Under the pieces are notes generated by a model. The model was not told where the DNA came from, searched no databases, and saw only the letters and a list, made by a program, of their open reading frames with translations. This document shows, one piece after another, positions 16,975 to 25,695 of a DNA stretch of 64,000 bases; the first letter of the stretch is position 1; each line of letters opens with the position of its first letter. Both the position numbers and the translations under genes were made by a program. This stretch comes from a virus. The stretch spans positions 16,784-80,783 of the IMG/VR virus record IMGVR_UViG_3300033142_000925; one strand, written 5' to 3'.

Positions 16975-18054
16975 TTACACCAATGATACGGAGATCGTAC
17001 CGGCACGCCCTACCTGAGTGGCCGCAATAGTCACATTGGCCGCAGGCACCGTAAGGTCCACATCCACAACACCGTACACACCCATGATCGCACCTACGAT
17101 CTCGTTATAAATGATATCAACACCTACTCCCAGCGTATTCACGTATCCGCTCACAGCGTCAACGATATCGTTCTCAAGCTGGTCAGTATCGACCCCTGAT
17201 AATACTTCGACACTCATAGTAATATCCTGAGTTACAATGCTCGGAGCCTGTACTACCACATTCACACCGGCTGACCTGTATCCGGGATTATCCTCAGTGC
17301 CATCCCCGTCAATGACTCCCTGAACTTCCAGCACCTTAGCCGCTGAAACTTCCACCGCCGACCCATCATCCACATATAGATCCACATTGACATTTCCTAC
17401 AGGGGGAAACAACTCAACAACAGATACACTGGTTATTCCCTCAACACTCAGAGCGCCCGCTGTCAATCCAGCAATATTGGACCGTCCGAGTCCTTCAATA
17501 TAAGCTTGAAACCGGGTTTTATAGGCAATATCAGATTCCTGATCCACACCACCAGTCGCGGCCAGTGAGTTAGTCACCGTATCGACGCCTGCAATACTGT
17601 CTTCAAGAACCGTAAGAGTTCCACTACCGATATTATATGAACTACCCGCACTCTCGGCTTCACAGGATACAGCGTTCGAATTGACCTGTCCCGCAGCAAT
17701 CGTGCCTATTTCAGTCGTCAGGAAGCGCAGCCCGGAAGCCGTCTTAACCCGCGTCCCTATTGGAATTGTAATCTCCCCGTTTGCTATTGCTCGGGAGAAC
17801 ACCACATCAACCGCCGCTTTCGTACCGTTCTTCCTCTCGAAGTCAAAAGCGGTCTCCTGTACGTTGTCAAGATATCGCCGGAATCCAAGATAGATTCCTA
17901 CATATATCTCCTCCATACTGAGTGCGGACCCTTCAACAAATGACCTGATCACCGATCCCGGCGACAGGTCAGTGATTGAGCTTGAGTTCGCAATGATATA
18001 CGCAACCATATCAGAAACAATATCATCAAACTGTTTTGTCGTAAATCCTGCCAT
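16975..18054 (-). CDS. baseplate J-like protein
   Basis: A 359-residue protein with the baseplate J pattern: an N-terminal helical segment with SPGSVIRSFVEGSALSMEE, then the FERKNGTKAAVDVVFSR region leading into a beta-rich core (GEITIPIGTRVKTASGLRF, SCEAESAGSSYNIGSGT), the ESDIAYKTRFQAYIEGLGRS helix, and a C-terminal VEVLSGVDTDQLENDIVDAV repeat domain. This family forms the baseplate wedge that changes shape when the tail contracts. AGGAG lies just ahead of the start, directly after a perfect 26-bp palindrome (18068-18093). Confidence 0.9.
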   Translation of the reverse strand: MAGFTTKQFDDIVSDMVAYIIANSSSITDLSPGSVIRSFVEGSALSMEEIYVGIYLGFRRYLDNVQETAFDFERKNGTKAAVDVVFSRAIANGEITIPIGTRVKTASGLRFLTTEIGTIAAGQVNSNAVSCEAESAGSSYNIGSGTLTVLEDSIAGVDTVTNSLAATGGVDQESDIAYKTRFQAYIEGLGRSNIAGLTAGALSVEGITSVSVVELFPPVGNVNVDLYVDDGSAVEVSAAKVLEVQGVIDGDGTEDNPGYRSAGVNVVVQAPSIVTQDITMSVEVLSGVDTDQLENDIVDAVSGYVNTLGVGVDIIYNEIVGAIMGVYGVVDVDLTVPAANVTIAATQVGRAGTISVSLV

Positions 18055-18067
18055 TCTCCTCTCCCTT

Positions 18068-18093
18068 CAAATGGTGCACGCGTGCACCATTTG
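18068..18093. repeat. 26-bp dyad element E2 (perfect palindrome)
   Basis: Every one of the 13 base pairs of the dyad matches (half-site CAAATGGTGCACG). It fills most of the 41-base gap between the LysM/gp25-like gene and the baseplate J ribosome site. No T-run follows on either strand, so it is not a terminator. It shares ends and length with E1, E3, E4 and E5. Confidence 0.88.
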
Positions 18094-18095
18094 GA

Positions 18096-19832
18096 TTATG
18101 TAACCACCGTCACGGGGAGGCTTTCTTCAGCCCCTATAACGTTGATATTCATACTGATATTCAATACATCCGAATCAAGGCTTACTATCATATTCTCCAC
18201 AGACTCGATTCTCGGGTCCTGTGTGAGTGAGTTCCTGATTGCCGTTTTCAGATACTTGATTGCGAGTTCCGTGCCCGCTATTCCCGCCTGCGCAGTGATA
18301 CCGAAAGCACTCTGCTTGATCATACTTCCAGCCATGGTATTGAGTCGGAGGTCTATCGCCTGTTGAATATTCTCAATTCCGCTGATCAAGGCTACATCAC
18401 TATTTTCTTGAATCACAATATCCCCATTAGCATCAATCCTGATATCGGTACCATACGGATCTCGTGTGAAATCCTCAGTAAGAATAAATTGTTCCTTGTT
18501 GACACCATCCCCCGGATCAACCTGTACGGGTAAGAAAATCTCTTCGCCCGGAGTAAGGTCTTCATTGGAAGTGATCCCAGCATTGACTGAGGCGATATAC
18601 GGCCACAGATTCTCATCACCCAGTTCATTCAATGCGATCCGTTGAAGAGTGTCATCTCCCTTCACCGTATATACTTTCAATCCTGAATATTCATACGATG
18701 CCAGTGAGACCGATCTTTCAACAGTATCTCCTGATACGTCCACGCCTGCATCTTCTTCAATTTCCACGGTGTTGGACTGCTGCCAGCCTACACTGATTTG
18801 AAATCCGTAAGTCTTCAGAGCTTGAATGATGGTCTCCCGAAATAACTCCTGAGCGTTCGCATACCGTTCGAATGTGATCTTCCCAGCCCGGTACGTATCA
18901 AACAACGTACCCGTAGCTATCATCCCGATATCGATCATATTCTTAGAAATGTCCAGCGGAGCGGTCAACACACGAGTGGTCTGATTCAGAAACCGGTTGT
19001 ACCTCGTTCGGAGTTCCAAAGATTTGGCTTTCAAGAGAGCAACTGAATTGAGAATACCCTGAACATCTTGATACACGTTCAACAGCGTGTCCAGAAAACC
19101 GTCAGCGTCATCGAGGGCGCTGATCGGGTCCTTGGAGATATTAACCACGCGACCTTTCTTCACTCTCAGCTTGTCAAGTTTTTCATATACAAACAGACTG
19201 ATCGTGAAAGGATACCTGAGTGGATTGTCCGCATTCCGGTCCAGTGTGAAATCGAGAAGCACACATTTGTAAGCTTGCTCATCCGCCAGATCGTAAACCC
19301 GAAGCTCTTTCTTATCCCAATCCTTTTTGTCTTTGTAGCGCATGATCTTATCACGGAACTCATAAAAAGCATTCCTGCCTGTGAACCCTACCCGATTACT
19401 CGAAGCCTTATCCGCACCTGATACCGCAGCCGCCACATCGGTGAATGCGCTCACTACAGCATTGGAATAAGTTGGGAATACGTGCGTGGTCCCGGATATT
19501 GCTTTGAGGGTTATCTGAATATTGTCTGCCCCGTATTCATCCACAAAGGCATTCCCAAAGGTCTTCGTGATCGCGGTCCGCTGAGGTTCCTTAATGGTCA
19601 GACTGTTCGGAGGCATAAGAAGAGTAAACGACTCAACAACATTCCCACTATTTTTATCTACTATTTCAAACAACCAACTCTTGCTCAAAACAGAATCTAA
19701 ACTACCTCGCGCAGCATGGGTACCATATTTTGAGGTGTTGCCCAACCAAGACTGTCCAATCTTGAAGTTAGCTGCACCGGCTCCCGGCTGAGGTCCTGCA
19801 TTTCCAAAAAGATTCGCTATTATATCACTCAT
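18096..19832 (-). CDS. tail/baseplate protein with LysM-like and gp25-like domains
   Basis: A 578-residue protein. Start ATG 19832 overlaps the preceding stop as ATGA and has AGGTGAG ahead; the frame is open 20 codons further. The N-terminal about 350 residues resemble tail-tube-initiator/T4 gp53-like proteins of LysM type (PPNSLTIKEPQR, then a mixed structural domain). A LysM-like segment follows (YTVKGDDTLQRIALNELGDENLWPYI, about residues 385-440 with LTPGEEIFLP). The C-terminal about 110 residues fit the GPW/gp25 wedge family (DVALISGIENIQQAIDLRL, then TQDPRIESVENM). Fusion of LysM hub and gp25-like wedge saves one gene relative to most myophages. Role in baseplate assembly is inferred. 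Confidence 0.75.
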   Translation of the reverse strand: MSDIIANLFGNAGPQPGAGAANFKIGQSWLGNTSKYGTHAARGSLDSVLSKSWLFEIVDKNSGNVVESFTLLMPPNSLTIKEPQRTAITKTFGNAFVDEYGADNIQITLKAISGTTHVFPTYSNAVVSAFTDVAAAVSGADKASSNRVGFTGRNAFYEFRDKIMRYKDKKDWDKKELRVYDLADEQAYKCVLLDFTLDRNADNPLRYPFTISLFVYEKLDKLRVKKGRVVNISKDPISALDDADGFLDTLLNVYQDVQGILNSVALLKAKSLELRTRYNRFLNQTTRVLTAPLDISKNMIDIGMIATGTLFDTYRAGKITFERYANAQELFRETIIQALKTYGFQISVGWQQSNTVEIEEDAGVDVSGDTVERSVSLASYEYSGLKVYTVKGDDTLQRIALNELGDENLWPYIASVNAGITSNEDLTPGEEIFLPVQVDPGDGVNKEQFILTEDFTRDPYGTDIRIDANGDIVIQENSDVALISGIENIQQAIDLRLNTMAGSMIKQSAFGITAQAGIAGTELAIKYLKTAIRNSLTQDPRIESVENMIVSLDSDVLNISMNINVIGAEESLPVTVVT

Positions 19833-20209
19833 TCTGCTCTCACCTTTGTCTGTCCTGCGTCCGTGATCTTGACCGTTGTGGATATGACACAAGCACCTCC
19901 ACCGTCCAGAACACCCGGTACGTTTAATGTTCCCGTCTCGTCGTCAACCCGAAGGGGTTCAACTCCATCCACCCTGTTTTTCACAGCGGACGCCGGAACA
20001 TTCGTCGGGAAGGGCGCAACTGAAGTACACAGCCCCGGCGTATCTCGCAATCCCGTAGGGATCGTAACAGACAGATTATCTTTATACACTCCGTTAGCTT
20101 CAGCTTTCACCTTCGTTGACGGGGTGCCCAGTACAGTTACAGACCCGGAAATACCGGCTCCCGTAATCCCTATTGTCATTCCCTGAACAGCAACTTCCTT
20201 CAGTGCCAT
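19829..20209 (-). CDS. PAAR-like spike-tip protein
   Basis: A 126-residue beta-rich protein with phrases typical of phage and secretion-system PAAR-like tips: STKVKAEANGVYKDNLSVTIPTG and a C-terminal GGGACVISTTVKITDAGQTKVRAE. It lies immediately after the gpV-like spike gene and would cap the spike that pierces the host envelope. The start ATG 20209 forms a TAATG overlap with the spike gene. Metal ligands are not certain (two cysteines are visible), so classification as PAAR-like rests on pattern and position. Confidence 0.6.
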   Translation of the reverse strand: MALKEVAVQGMTIGITGAGISGSVTVLGTPSTKVKAEANGVYKDNLSVTIPTGLRDTPGLCTSVAPFPTNVPASAVKNRVDGVEPLRVDDETGTLNVPGVLDGGGACVISTTVKITDAGQTKVRAE

Positions 20210-20808
20210 TACTGGTCCACCTCCAAGTTCCCGTTTATCGTTACTGTTGAAGCACTCGATACAATCGTATTACCGTTTGAATCAGTAAGCTCAAAAGTCC
20301 CGGCTGCCACGTCCAACTTGAAAAACGTACCGTCCGGGGTCTCTATAGTTATTGTACCATCTTCTTCGATCAGAACCGAAGTACCTGATTTCAAGATGAT
20401 TTTATCTTCGAGAGGCTTGTCCGCTTCAAGCATCGTGGTCGCTGTGGTCTTGCTGCCGGAGTTCACCGGAGGCTTGCTAAACTCGTTAGCCAGATACGGA
20501 AAGATGGTACCAACTATCACTTTGTGCCGGGTACCGTAAGAAGCGTACATAACTACTACGAAATCCTCGATAGCGGGCAAACTAACGGTACCATAAGGCG
20601 CTCCGGCAATCGTTCCAGCCTGAGACATTACCGGTATATTCTGAAGCACTTGACCATCATGCGTCTTCAAATCACAGGTCACCCGCTGGGAATACACCTC
20701 GATCACCTGAGCGATGAATGCAGACCGCCCATGAGGGGCCATCGTGGTTCGGTTAGGGAATTGCACGGCACTCTGTTCTACCTGTACATCCCGCTTCTGC
20801 TTTCTCAT
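20209..20808 (-). CDS. gpV-like baseplate spike (OB-fold plus beta-helix)
   Basis: A 199-residue protein. Residues about 30-110 form an OB-fold-like barrel (FIAQVIEVYSQRVTCDLKT, then YGTVSLPAIEDFVVVMYASYGTRHKVIVG), and residues about 135-199 are short repetitive strands (TSVLIEEDGTITIETPDG, FELTDSNGNTIVSSASTVTI) that should form the triple beta-helix needle. This matches P2 gpV/gp45-type central spikes. Flanked by hub and PAAR-like genes. The 3' end joins the PAAR-like gene by TAATG and the 5' end overlaps the hub gene by four bases. Confidence 0.82.
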   Translation of the reverse strand: MRKQKRDVQVEQSAVQFPNRTTMAPHGRSAFIAQVIEVYSQRVTCDLKTHDGQVLQNIPVMSQAGTIAGAPYGTVSLPAIEDFVVVMYASYGTRHKVIVGTIFPYLANEFSKPPVNSGSKTTATTMLEADKPLEDKIILKSGTSVLIEEDGTITIETPDGTFFKLDVAAGTFELTDSNGNTIVSSASTVTINGNLEVDQ

Positions 20809-22208
20809 GACATCGCGTTCCTTCTGAAGATTTTATCCTTCAGTTCGATAGGCTTAGTTCTATTAAAGCCACGGGTTACAGTAAGGTTGCTCTTCAGGGC
20901 CCCTTGATACTGCCACGTATGCGCAACGCCCTCCACATAGAAGAATCCCTCAATTCCGTACACTTCGATCTTGTCACCAATCTTCGGATCGTCGTCGGAG
21001 TTTGAGGGTACCATGTGAGTAATCGCGCCTGACAGGTAATTCTCATTATCCGTAAACCAATTCAACAGAGTTATGGCCGCTTCCTTGCTGACCGTCTCCG
21101 CCGCCCCTTGCGTGATCTCCCGATCTTCCCCCACAATTTCCTCTATGCGGGTGTAGAACAGTTCTGTGATCAACGGCTTGAACAGGTACTTCCCTACAAG
21201 CGGCTTATCAACCTCGGCCTGTCCCAGCAGGAGACGAGCAAGATCGGAAAGCTCGAAGGCCGGTTGCTTCACAGAGTAAAACGTATAAACCTCATCCATG
21301 CTCTTGGCCAGATCAAACTGAAGTAGATGGTTCTGATCAATCCGCTTTGCCGGGAGACTGTCGAATGCGTTCCCTACAACTCCGTTGGTTTTGGTACCAT
21401 TAAACGGTGTTTCTCTGAATACCAGACACGCTTTCTCCGGGAGTGTCACTTCCTTATTATCGATGGTCACTTTCCTCGGCCCGTTGTCGATCCAGAACTC
21501 ATTGAACGGTTTCTGAACCAACTGCTCAGCCAACTGCCAGAAGGTGAGGGTCTGCTCTGTACCGTTGAAAAGTTCAAACGTTCTCGGGATCGCCGGAGCG
21601 AGGCTGCTGGTCAGTCCTGACCCTACATCGAGATAAGCATCGAGATAGGTAATGAACTTGGTCGCATCGATAGCCGTCAAGTAGTCTATGAATGCTTCAA
21701 TCAGGACCCTTACCATCTCAGCAAAAGACACCCCGTCAATCGAAGCGTCAAGGATGGCTTTACTCAGGGCCGCAGCCGCGTCAATCAGACCGTCAGATTC
21801 GAGGCCCAGTGCGGTGCCCAGTCCAAGGCCGACATTTGCGGTTACGAGTAAGCCGCCGAATTGCTGGCATGTGAGTGTCGCGGTTCTGGTAGGCTTTCCA
21901 TCGGACGGGTTGATCGATCCTGAATATGACACCCTTGTGATATACCCCAGAAACTTGAGCGTTCCGAACTCGTAGATTCGAATCACATCCATAAGGTTGA
22001 GAACATCCAGAATATGAGTATCCGCGCTCTGAGGAAGCACGGCTAACTGACAGGACCCTTGCGGATTCTTAATGGTTTTCTGAAACCGGTAATTCATAAT
22101 GTCCGGCGTAACGTCGAGGGTATCTTTCTTGTTCCCGGCAGGCCACTCCCACCGGTCAATCTCTACCCTTATGGACATTCGTCGTATTGTATCAATAACA
22201 GCGGCCAT
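20805..22208 (-). CDS. baseplate hub protein (gp27/gpD-like)
   Basis: A 467-residue protein with an N-terminal beta-barrel start (SIRVEIDRWEWPAG, then PDIMNYRFQKTIKNPQGSCQLAVLPQ), a recurring DVIRIYEFGTLKFLGYIT strand pair seen in phage hub proteins, and a C-terminal domain ending YGIEGFFYVEGVAHTWQYQGALKSNLTVTRGF, a hallmark-like ending of gpD/gp27-type hubs. It forms the threefold to sixfold adaptor between tail tube and spike. Gene order tape measure, hub, spike agrees. Confidence 0.78.
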   Translation of the reverse strand: MAAVIDTIRRMSIRVEIDRWEWPAGNKKDTLDVTPDIMNYRFQKTIKNPQGSCQLAVLPQSADTHILDVLNLMDVIRIYEFGTLKFLGYITRVSYSGSINPSDGKPTRTATLTCQQFGGLLVTANVGLGLGTALGLESDGLIDAAAALSKAILDASIDGVSFAEMVRVLIEAFIDYLTAIDATKFITYLDAYLDVGSGLTSSLAPAIPRTFELFNGTEQTLTFWQLAEQLVQKPFNEFWIDNGPRKVTIDNKEVTLPEKACLVFRETPFNGTKTNGVVGNAFDSLPAKRIDQNHLLQFDLAKSMDEVYTFYSVKQPAFELSDLARLLLGQAEVDKPLVGKYLFKPLITELFYTRIEEIVGEDREITQGAAETVSKEAAITLLNWFTDNENYLSGAITHMVPSNSDDDPKIGDKIEVYGIEGFFYVEGVAHTWQYQGALKSNLTVTRGFNRTKPIELKDKIFRRNAMS

Positions 22209-24280
22209 TAGTTACCCACCGTCGGAATGACCATTTCGCCATCCGTAAATACGATACCAGCTTCACTCAATGCGGTCACAAGTTCCCGGATCGCTGTTGA
22301 AAGTTCACCCTCAGTAGTTGTCTGCCGGTTATAGAACTGCATAAGGATCGGATCGATTACATCTGTAATTTCACCTTTCTCTCTGATCTTACCCCCGATA
22401 TCAAACAATCCAAGCCCCTCAACCGCTTCCTTCTTAGCCTGTCCACGGACCGCAGAGAGAATATCATTAAACAAACTACTAAACCCTCCAACACCTCCGC
22501 CGAATGATTGAAAGTCACCCTCTTTTAATGATCGCCACGCCCCCATCCATCCGGGAGTAGCATCTGATATTTCATTGATCTGCCCCTGAAGACCTTCATT
22601 CTCCCGAAGTGACCGTATGGTCGACGCGTTGGTTGCAAAGTTAGGATTTTGAAGCCAAGGGTCAACCGCATTCATATCTTTAATAGTCAAATTGGCTTCA
22701 TCAATCTCAGCAGTAAGATTACTAACATCCTGCGCAGTTATCGTATTCACTTCTTCAATGGTCTGATTTATTTGACCTTGAGCCGCTTCCATAAGGTCCC
22801 GGCGCACTCCACCAAACTGAACATTGGTCGCATTGGTGTTGATCGGGTTTCCTGTGATCCATGCCGCCACACCCCCGAGCATTGTAGTCAATTCAAGGGC
22901 TGCATCCTGAACACCCTTGAGAGCTTCAATCTGTCTGGCTGCTGTCACTTCCCGAGCCTGATCATAATCAACAAGATTTCCATCGTCATCGTAAATCTTT
23001 CCTCTGACTCCGGCGGTAGCAACCCCTTTACCCGCTGCCGTGGAATATTCTCTACCCGATGATTGGATGAACGCATCAACCATGCTCATGCTGGTCCCGG
23101 CTCCCATATACTTCTGGACCCTCATTCTCATAAGGTCCTCATCCCCGCCCGTCGACCGCTGAAGGTACTGAAATACAGCTTCATTGGTTTCGGTAGGATT
23201 CTGTTCCATCCGCATCATAGTATCGGTCACACTCTCACCCGATTTTCTCATAGCCTGAAATGCTATGATGTCTTCCGGTGTTTGAAGCTGTGCCGCGCTC
23301 TGGGCTCTATTTGTTGCCAACTGATTCAAGGCCACTGCGCCGGTTGGTGACAGTCCGCCAAATTGGGCATATCCCGCCAATACGTTGCCTCGTTGATTCA
23401 CCTCATCCTGAGACAGCTTGATCCCGCTGGTCATCGCGCCTTCGATGGTTCTGTTCATTTCTGTGAGGAAGGTTCCGAGACTTCCCCGGCCAAACGTTCC
23501 CGCGCCCCCGGCCAAGGTCCCGTATTCCATATTGACCCCGGCCCGCTGTGTAGTACCGAGAAGCTGTCCAAGCAAGCCAGCGTCAACACCTGCCCCTGTC
23601 ATTACATCAGCAAACAGGCCAAACTGCCCCGCTGTGCCCTTCGTAAACTGGGCACCCGAAGTGCTGGCCGATGTCATGAGCGCATTTACCATACCAATAG
23701 GCACACCCGTACGTCCGAGTTCAGTCATATAATTCTGAGTGTTTTCGTACGATGCTCCAAGTCGCTGGGAGATCCCCCCACCGAAGACGTTTTCCATACG
23801 TCCATATGAACTTTCTGCGAACTTCTGTACTCCCATGGCCCCTGCTCCGAGTGCCATGAGTGCGATTCCTATAGGACCGCCGACGAGACCGCCAGCCATG
23901 TTCGCGAGGCCACCGGCTGCGGCACCTCCACGACCTGCGCCTGCGGCCTCAGCAGTAGAGAAAGCGCCACCGACCGCACCGGGCCGGATGGCGTTATTGT
24001 ATCCACTATTCGAGGATTGTCTCTGTCTGGATTGTTCCTGATAATCCCGGTTCCGGGTTTCACGTGCGGCTACATCTGCATTCGACTGACCACCCGCCAT
24101 GACTCCTGAGTTCGGAGATACAGCCTTCGAGAAGGGGTCACCTCCACCAATAGCACCGGGTGACAACCCCTTTGCGGAGGCTGCCACCTGATCATAGGCT
24201 TCTTTGAGCTTTCGTATTTCTCGTGCCGCTTGGTCTGCGCCTTGCGCCTCGACCTTAATCCGGCTGACTATATCCGGCAT
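22208..24280 (-). CDS. tape measure protein
   Basis: A 690-residue protein in the standard slot between tail chaperones and hub. It starts with a helix (ADQAAREIRKLKEAYDQVAAS), has Gly/Ala-rich membrane-like stretches (about 120-155, GGLANMAGGLVGGPIGIALMALG), long helical regions with many Gln/Asn, and a helical C-terminus. Its length would set a tail of roughly 100 nm by the usual 1.5 angstrom per residue rule. No lytic domain is recognisable. The 5' end overlaps the frameshifted chaperone frame by 26 bases and the stop touches the hub start. Confidence 0.8.
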   Translation of the reverse strand: MPDIVSRIKVEAQGADQAAREIRKLKEAYDQVAASAKGLSPGAIGGGDPFSKAVSPNSGVMAGGQSNADVAARETRNRDYQEQSRQRQSSNSGYNNAIRPGAVGGAFSTAEAAGAGRGGAAAGGLANMAGGLVGGPIGIALMALGAGAMGVQKFAESSYGRMENVFGGGISQRLGASYENTQNYMTELGRTGVPIGMVNALMTSASTSGAQFTKGTAGQFGLFADVMTGAGVDAGLLGQLLGTTQRAGVNMEYGTLAGGAGTFGRGSLGTFLTEMNRTIEGAMTSGIKLSQDEVNQRGNVLAGYAQFGGLSPTGAVALNQLATNRAQSAAQLQTPEDIIAFQAMRKSGESVTDTMMRMEQNPTETNEAVFQYLQRSTGGDEDLMRMRVQKYMGAGTSMSMVDAFIQSSGREYSTAAGKGVATAGVRGKIYDDDGNLVDYDQAREVTAARQIEALKGVQDAALELTTMLGGVAAWITGNPINTNATNVQFGGVRRDLMEAAQGQINQTIEEVNTITAQDVSNLTAEIDEANLTIKDMNAVDPWLQNPNFATNASTIRSLRENEGLQGQINEISDATPGWMGAWRSLKEGDFQSFGGGVGGFSSLFNDILSAVRGQAKKEAVEGLGLFDIGGKIREKGEITDVIDPILMQFYNRQTTTEGELSTAIRELVTALSEAGIVFTDGEMVIPTVGN

Positions 24281-24617
24281 TTGCCAACTGCTCCTTCATC
24301 CGTTCAATCTGTTCCGGCGTATACCCCGCTCTCGCGAAGTTCTTCTCCGCCGTCTCGTCGATCACCGGATCACCCGCTTTCCTGTCATGGAAGCGCTTTA
24401 TCTGTTCCGACGATGGCAGTTCAGTCCAGCCATAGAACATCAAAACCTTCTGGTTTTCAGTTAGCTTCTTGAACCTCTCATCCGTCGGCAGTATTCGAAA
24501 ATGATGCATGATCCATAGGTCAAGACTTTCGTCCCTTGCTAAGGTCTTCCAGTCCGCCCGATTTAAGTTTTGATTGAAACTCGCCGCGAAACCGCAAATA
24601 GGATGTGTACAGTTCCC
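24255..24617 (-). CDS. tail assembly chaperone downstream part (gpT-like), made by frameshift
   Basis: This frame is open from 24617 (just after a TAG at 24618-24620) to its stop at 24255. It overlaps the end of the gpG-like gene in the +1 frame relative to it and continues 265 bases beyond that gene. It reads NRADWKTLARDESLDLWIMH and then a helical domain, the LDxW pattern typical of gpT parts. An ATG exists at 24509 but without a convincing ribosome site. A GT fusion therefore most likely arises by +1 or -2 ribosomal frameshift somewhere between 24617 and 24520. The exact slip site was not identified; an AAAACTTAAA stretch lies within the window. Function: binding tape measure and tube protein during tail assembly. 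Confidence 0.65.
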   Translation of the reverse strand, partial: GNCTHPICGFAASFNQNLNRADWKTLARDESLDLWIMHHFRILPTDERFKKLTENQKVLMFYGWTELPSSEQIKRFHDRKAGDPVIDETAEKNFARAGYTPEQIERMKEQLANAGYSQPD

Positions 24618-24909
24618 CTATGCACGCCTCATCATAACACGTCCAAGCGGATTTAAACCACTCAGGCGACTCCTCACGGATGACGAGGTTATCCGCGTAG
24701 GCTGTAGCTTCGACAAGCGCGAGGTGATCCGCTGGGTAAGTATCCCGTGCAAATCCTCCGAGCTTCCTTGAGATGTCTGCTTCTATTCCTGCTTTTTCAA
24801 ACGGGCTTGGGTACTTCATTGTGAAGACCTCGCCGTTATACTCGACCGTGAACTTCAGATCATCTTCATGAATAATCTGTTGTCCGATTCTGATATCTTT
24901 CTTCGCCAT
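24520..24909 (-). CDS. tail assembly chaperone (gpG-like)
   Basis: A 129-residue acidic protein. Start ATG 24909 has GAGGAG five bases ahead; the frame is open six codons further. The N-terminus (IRIGQQIIHEDDLKFTVEYNGEVFTMKYPSPFEKAGIE) and C-terminal helical region fit the tape-measure chaperones encoded in this slot, including the habit of being extended by a frameshift into the next frame (24617-24255). It is encoded between the tail tube and tape measure. A hairpin at 24940-24961 lies upstream. Confidence 0.72.
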   Translation of the reverse strand: MAKKDIRIGQQIIHEDDLKFTVEYNGEVFTMKYPSPFEKAGIEADISRKLGGFARDTYPADHLALVEATAYADNLVIREESPEWFKSAWTCYDEACIGELYTSYLRFRGEFQSKLKSGGLEDLSKGRKS

Positions 24910-24939
24910 TGTGTCTCCTCTTCTCAAAAGGAATACCCA

Positions 24940-24961
24940 GTGGGGCTGGACGTAACCCCAC
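24940..24961 (-). terminator. hairpin between tail tube and chaperone genes (attenuator candidate)
   Basis: A 6-bp perfect stem GTGGGG/CCCCAC with a ten-base loop, followed on the minus strand by a weak ATTCCTTTT tract. It could reduce expression of the chaperone and tape measure relative to the abundant tube and sheath, or protect the tube mRNA 3' end. The T-tract is poor, so full termination is doubtful. Confidence 0.4.
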
Positions 24962-24978
24962 CGAGTTTAAAACGATGG

Positions 24979-25686
24979 TTAGATCGTTCGCTCTACACTC
25001 ATCATCCGCAGATTCGCGGTTATGTAACTGTTGGGCGTGATCTGAACCCCATTACTCGCAATCATAACCTTTCGGAACTGATTTACGAGTTGACCGGTTG
25101 CGGTGTTCAGGAATTGCAGTGTATCGAACTCACCCGGTTTCCCGTCATTCGACTGCACCTGACTCCGTGTCGGTATAAACTCAGCCAAGGCGACCGCGCC
25201 GCCATCTGGCCATGGACCCTCGCCCGGTCTCTCCGGGAGAAAGGTTGATAGTGTAACAGTACACGAGTATCCCTGCGAATCATAGTCAACAGGACCATGA
25301 TAGTTCAGGACGTTGGCTGGATTAACCAATTTTGTTATCCTAAAGGCTTTTTATCCCTTAGTTCTACACCTTCATTTCAGTGTAGTTCAGCATATCTTTT
25401 CAACTCAATGAGTTGGTGCGGCCTCGTGGAAGGATTATATTCTGCCTTAGCAGGTTCACCTTCTATGCGTTGCCCCTGACCAGCCGTTTAAAGCATAGCC
25501 TTCGGTTCGGATTCCCATCTCAGGGTTCCCGCTTCATTCCGCACTTTCTTACCCCTATATCGCTACAGGGGAGGCCGTCAATCCAGCCCAATCCTCGTCG
25601 TAGGAAGCCCCGGTCGCGAGACCTACAGGCTGTCCGTTAATAAGAACTTGTACCCATGCACCACCAGCAAGTATTTTCTGCGCCAT
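24979..25686 (-). CDS. tail tube protein, split gene: exon 1 25585-25686, exon 2 24979-25326
   Basis: Exon 1 (34 codons, ATG 25686 with AGGAGG ahead) encodes MAQKILAGGAWVQVLINGQP and ends ASYDEDWA. Read straight through, it stops after eight more codons. Removing bases 25327-25584 joins DWA to VNPANVLNYHGPVDYDSQG in frame and gives 149 residues, the normal length of a myovirus tail tube protein. The gene follows the sheath gene and precedes the tail chaperones, exactly where the tube belongs. The tube forms the inner channel of the contractile tail. The intervening sequence is described separately as a group I intron. The tube assignment itself rests on gene order and size; the sequence has no motif I can name. 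Confidence 0.82.
25327..25584 (-). ncRNA. group I self-splicing intron (258 nt, no internal ORF)
   Basis: Several independent features agree. The 5' exon ends GGGCU and pairs with intron GGCCU, giving P1 with the obligatory U-G pair at the splice site. The eight bases just before that guide, GGAUUGAC, pair completely with the first eight bases of the 3' exon, GUUAAUCC (P10). The intron ends in G. Within it I see a GNRA-capped 8-bp hairpin (P2), a P4/P5 arrangement (CGG..CCG, CCC..GGG), P3 GUGCG/CGCAU, P7 UCAG/CUGA, a J8/7-like AAAAGAUAUG, a CUACAC/GUGUAG hairpin (P9) and a further CUAAGG/CCUUUAG hairpin. Splicing restores the tail tube frame. There is no homing endonuclease gene inside. Subgroup is not determined. 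A pseudogene insertion would not explain the P1/P10 match. Confidence 0.88.
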
Positions 25687-25695
25687 GCGATCCTC

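Noticed and set aside
18068-18093. Palindrome E2 as a transcription terminator
   Set aside because: No T-run follows on either strand, and baseplate genes on both sides appear to be in one operon.
22649-23809. Several long plus-strand frames opposite the tape measure gene
   Set aside because: No ribosome sites and no recognisable domains; the tape measure frame in the opposite direction is fully supported by gene order.
25327-25584. Insert as a group II intron or HEARO-type element
   Set aside because: No domain V-like hairpin and no associated ORF were seen, while the splice-site U-G pair, P10 and terminal G fit group I.
24979-25686. Tail tube gene as a broken pseudogene
   Set aside because: The insert carries matched P1, P10 and core helices of a group I intron and its removal restores a normal-length tube protein; the phage also needs this gene.
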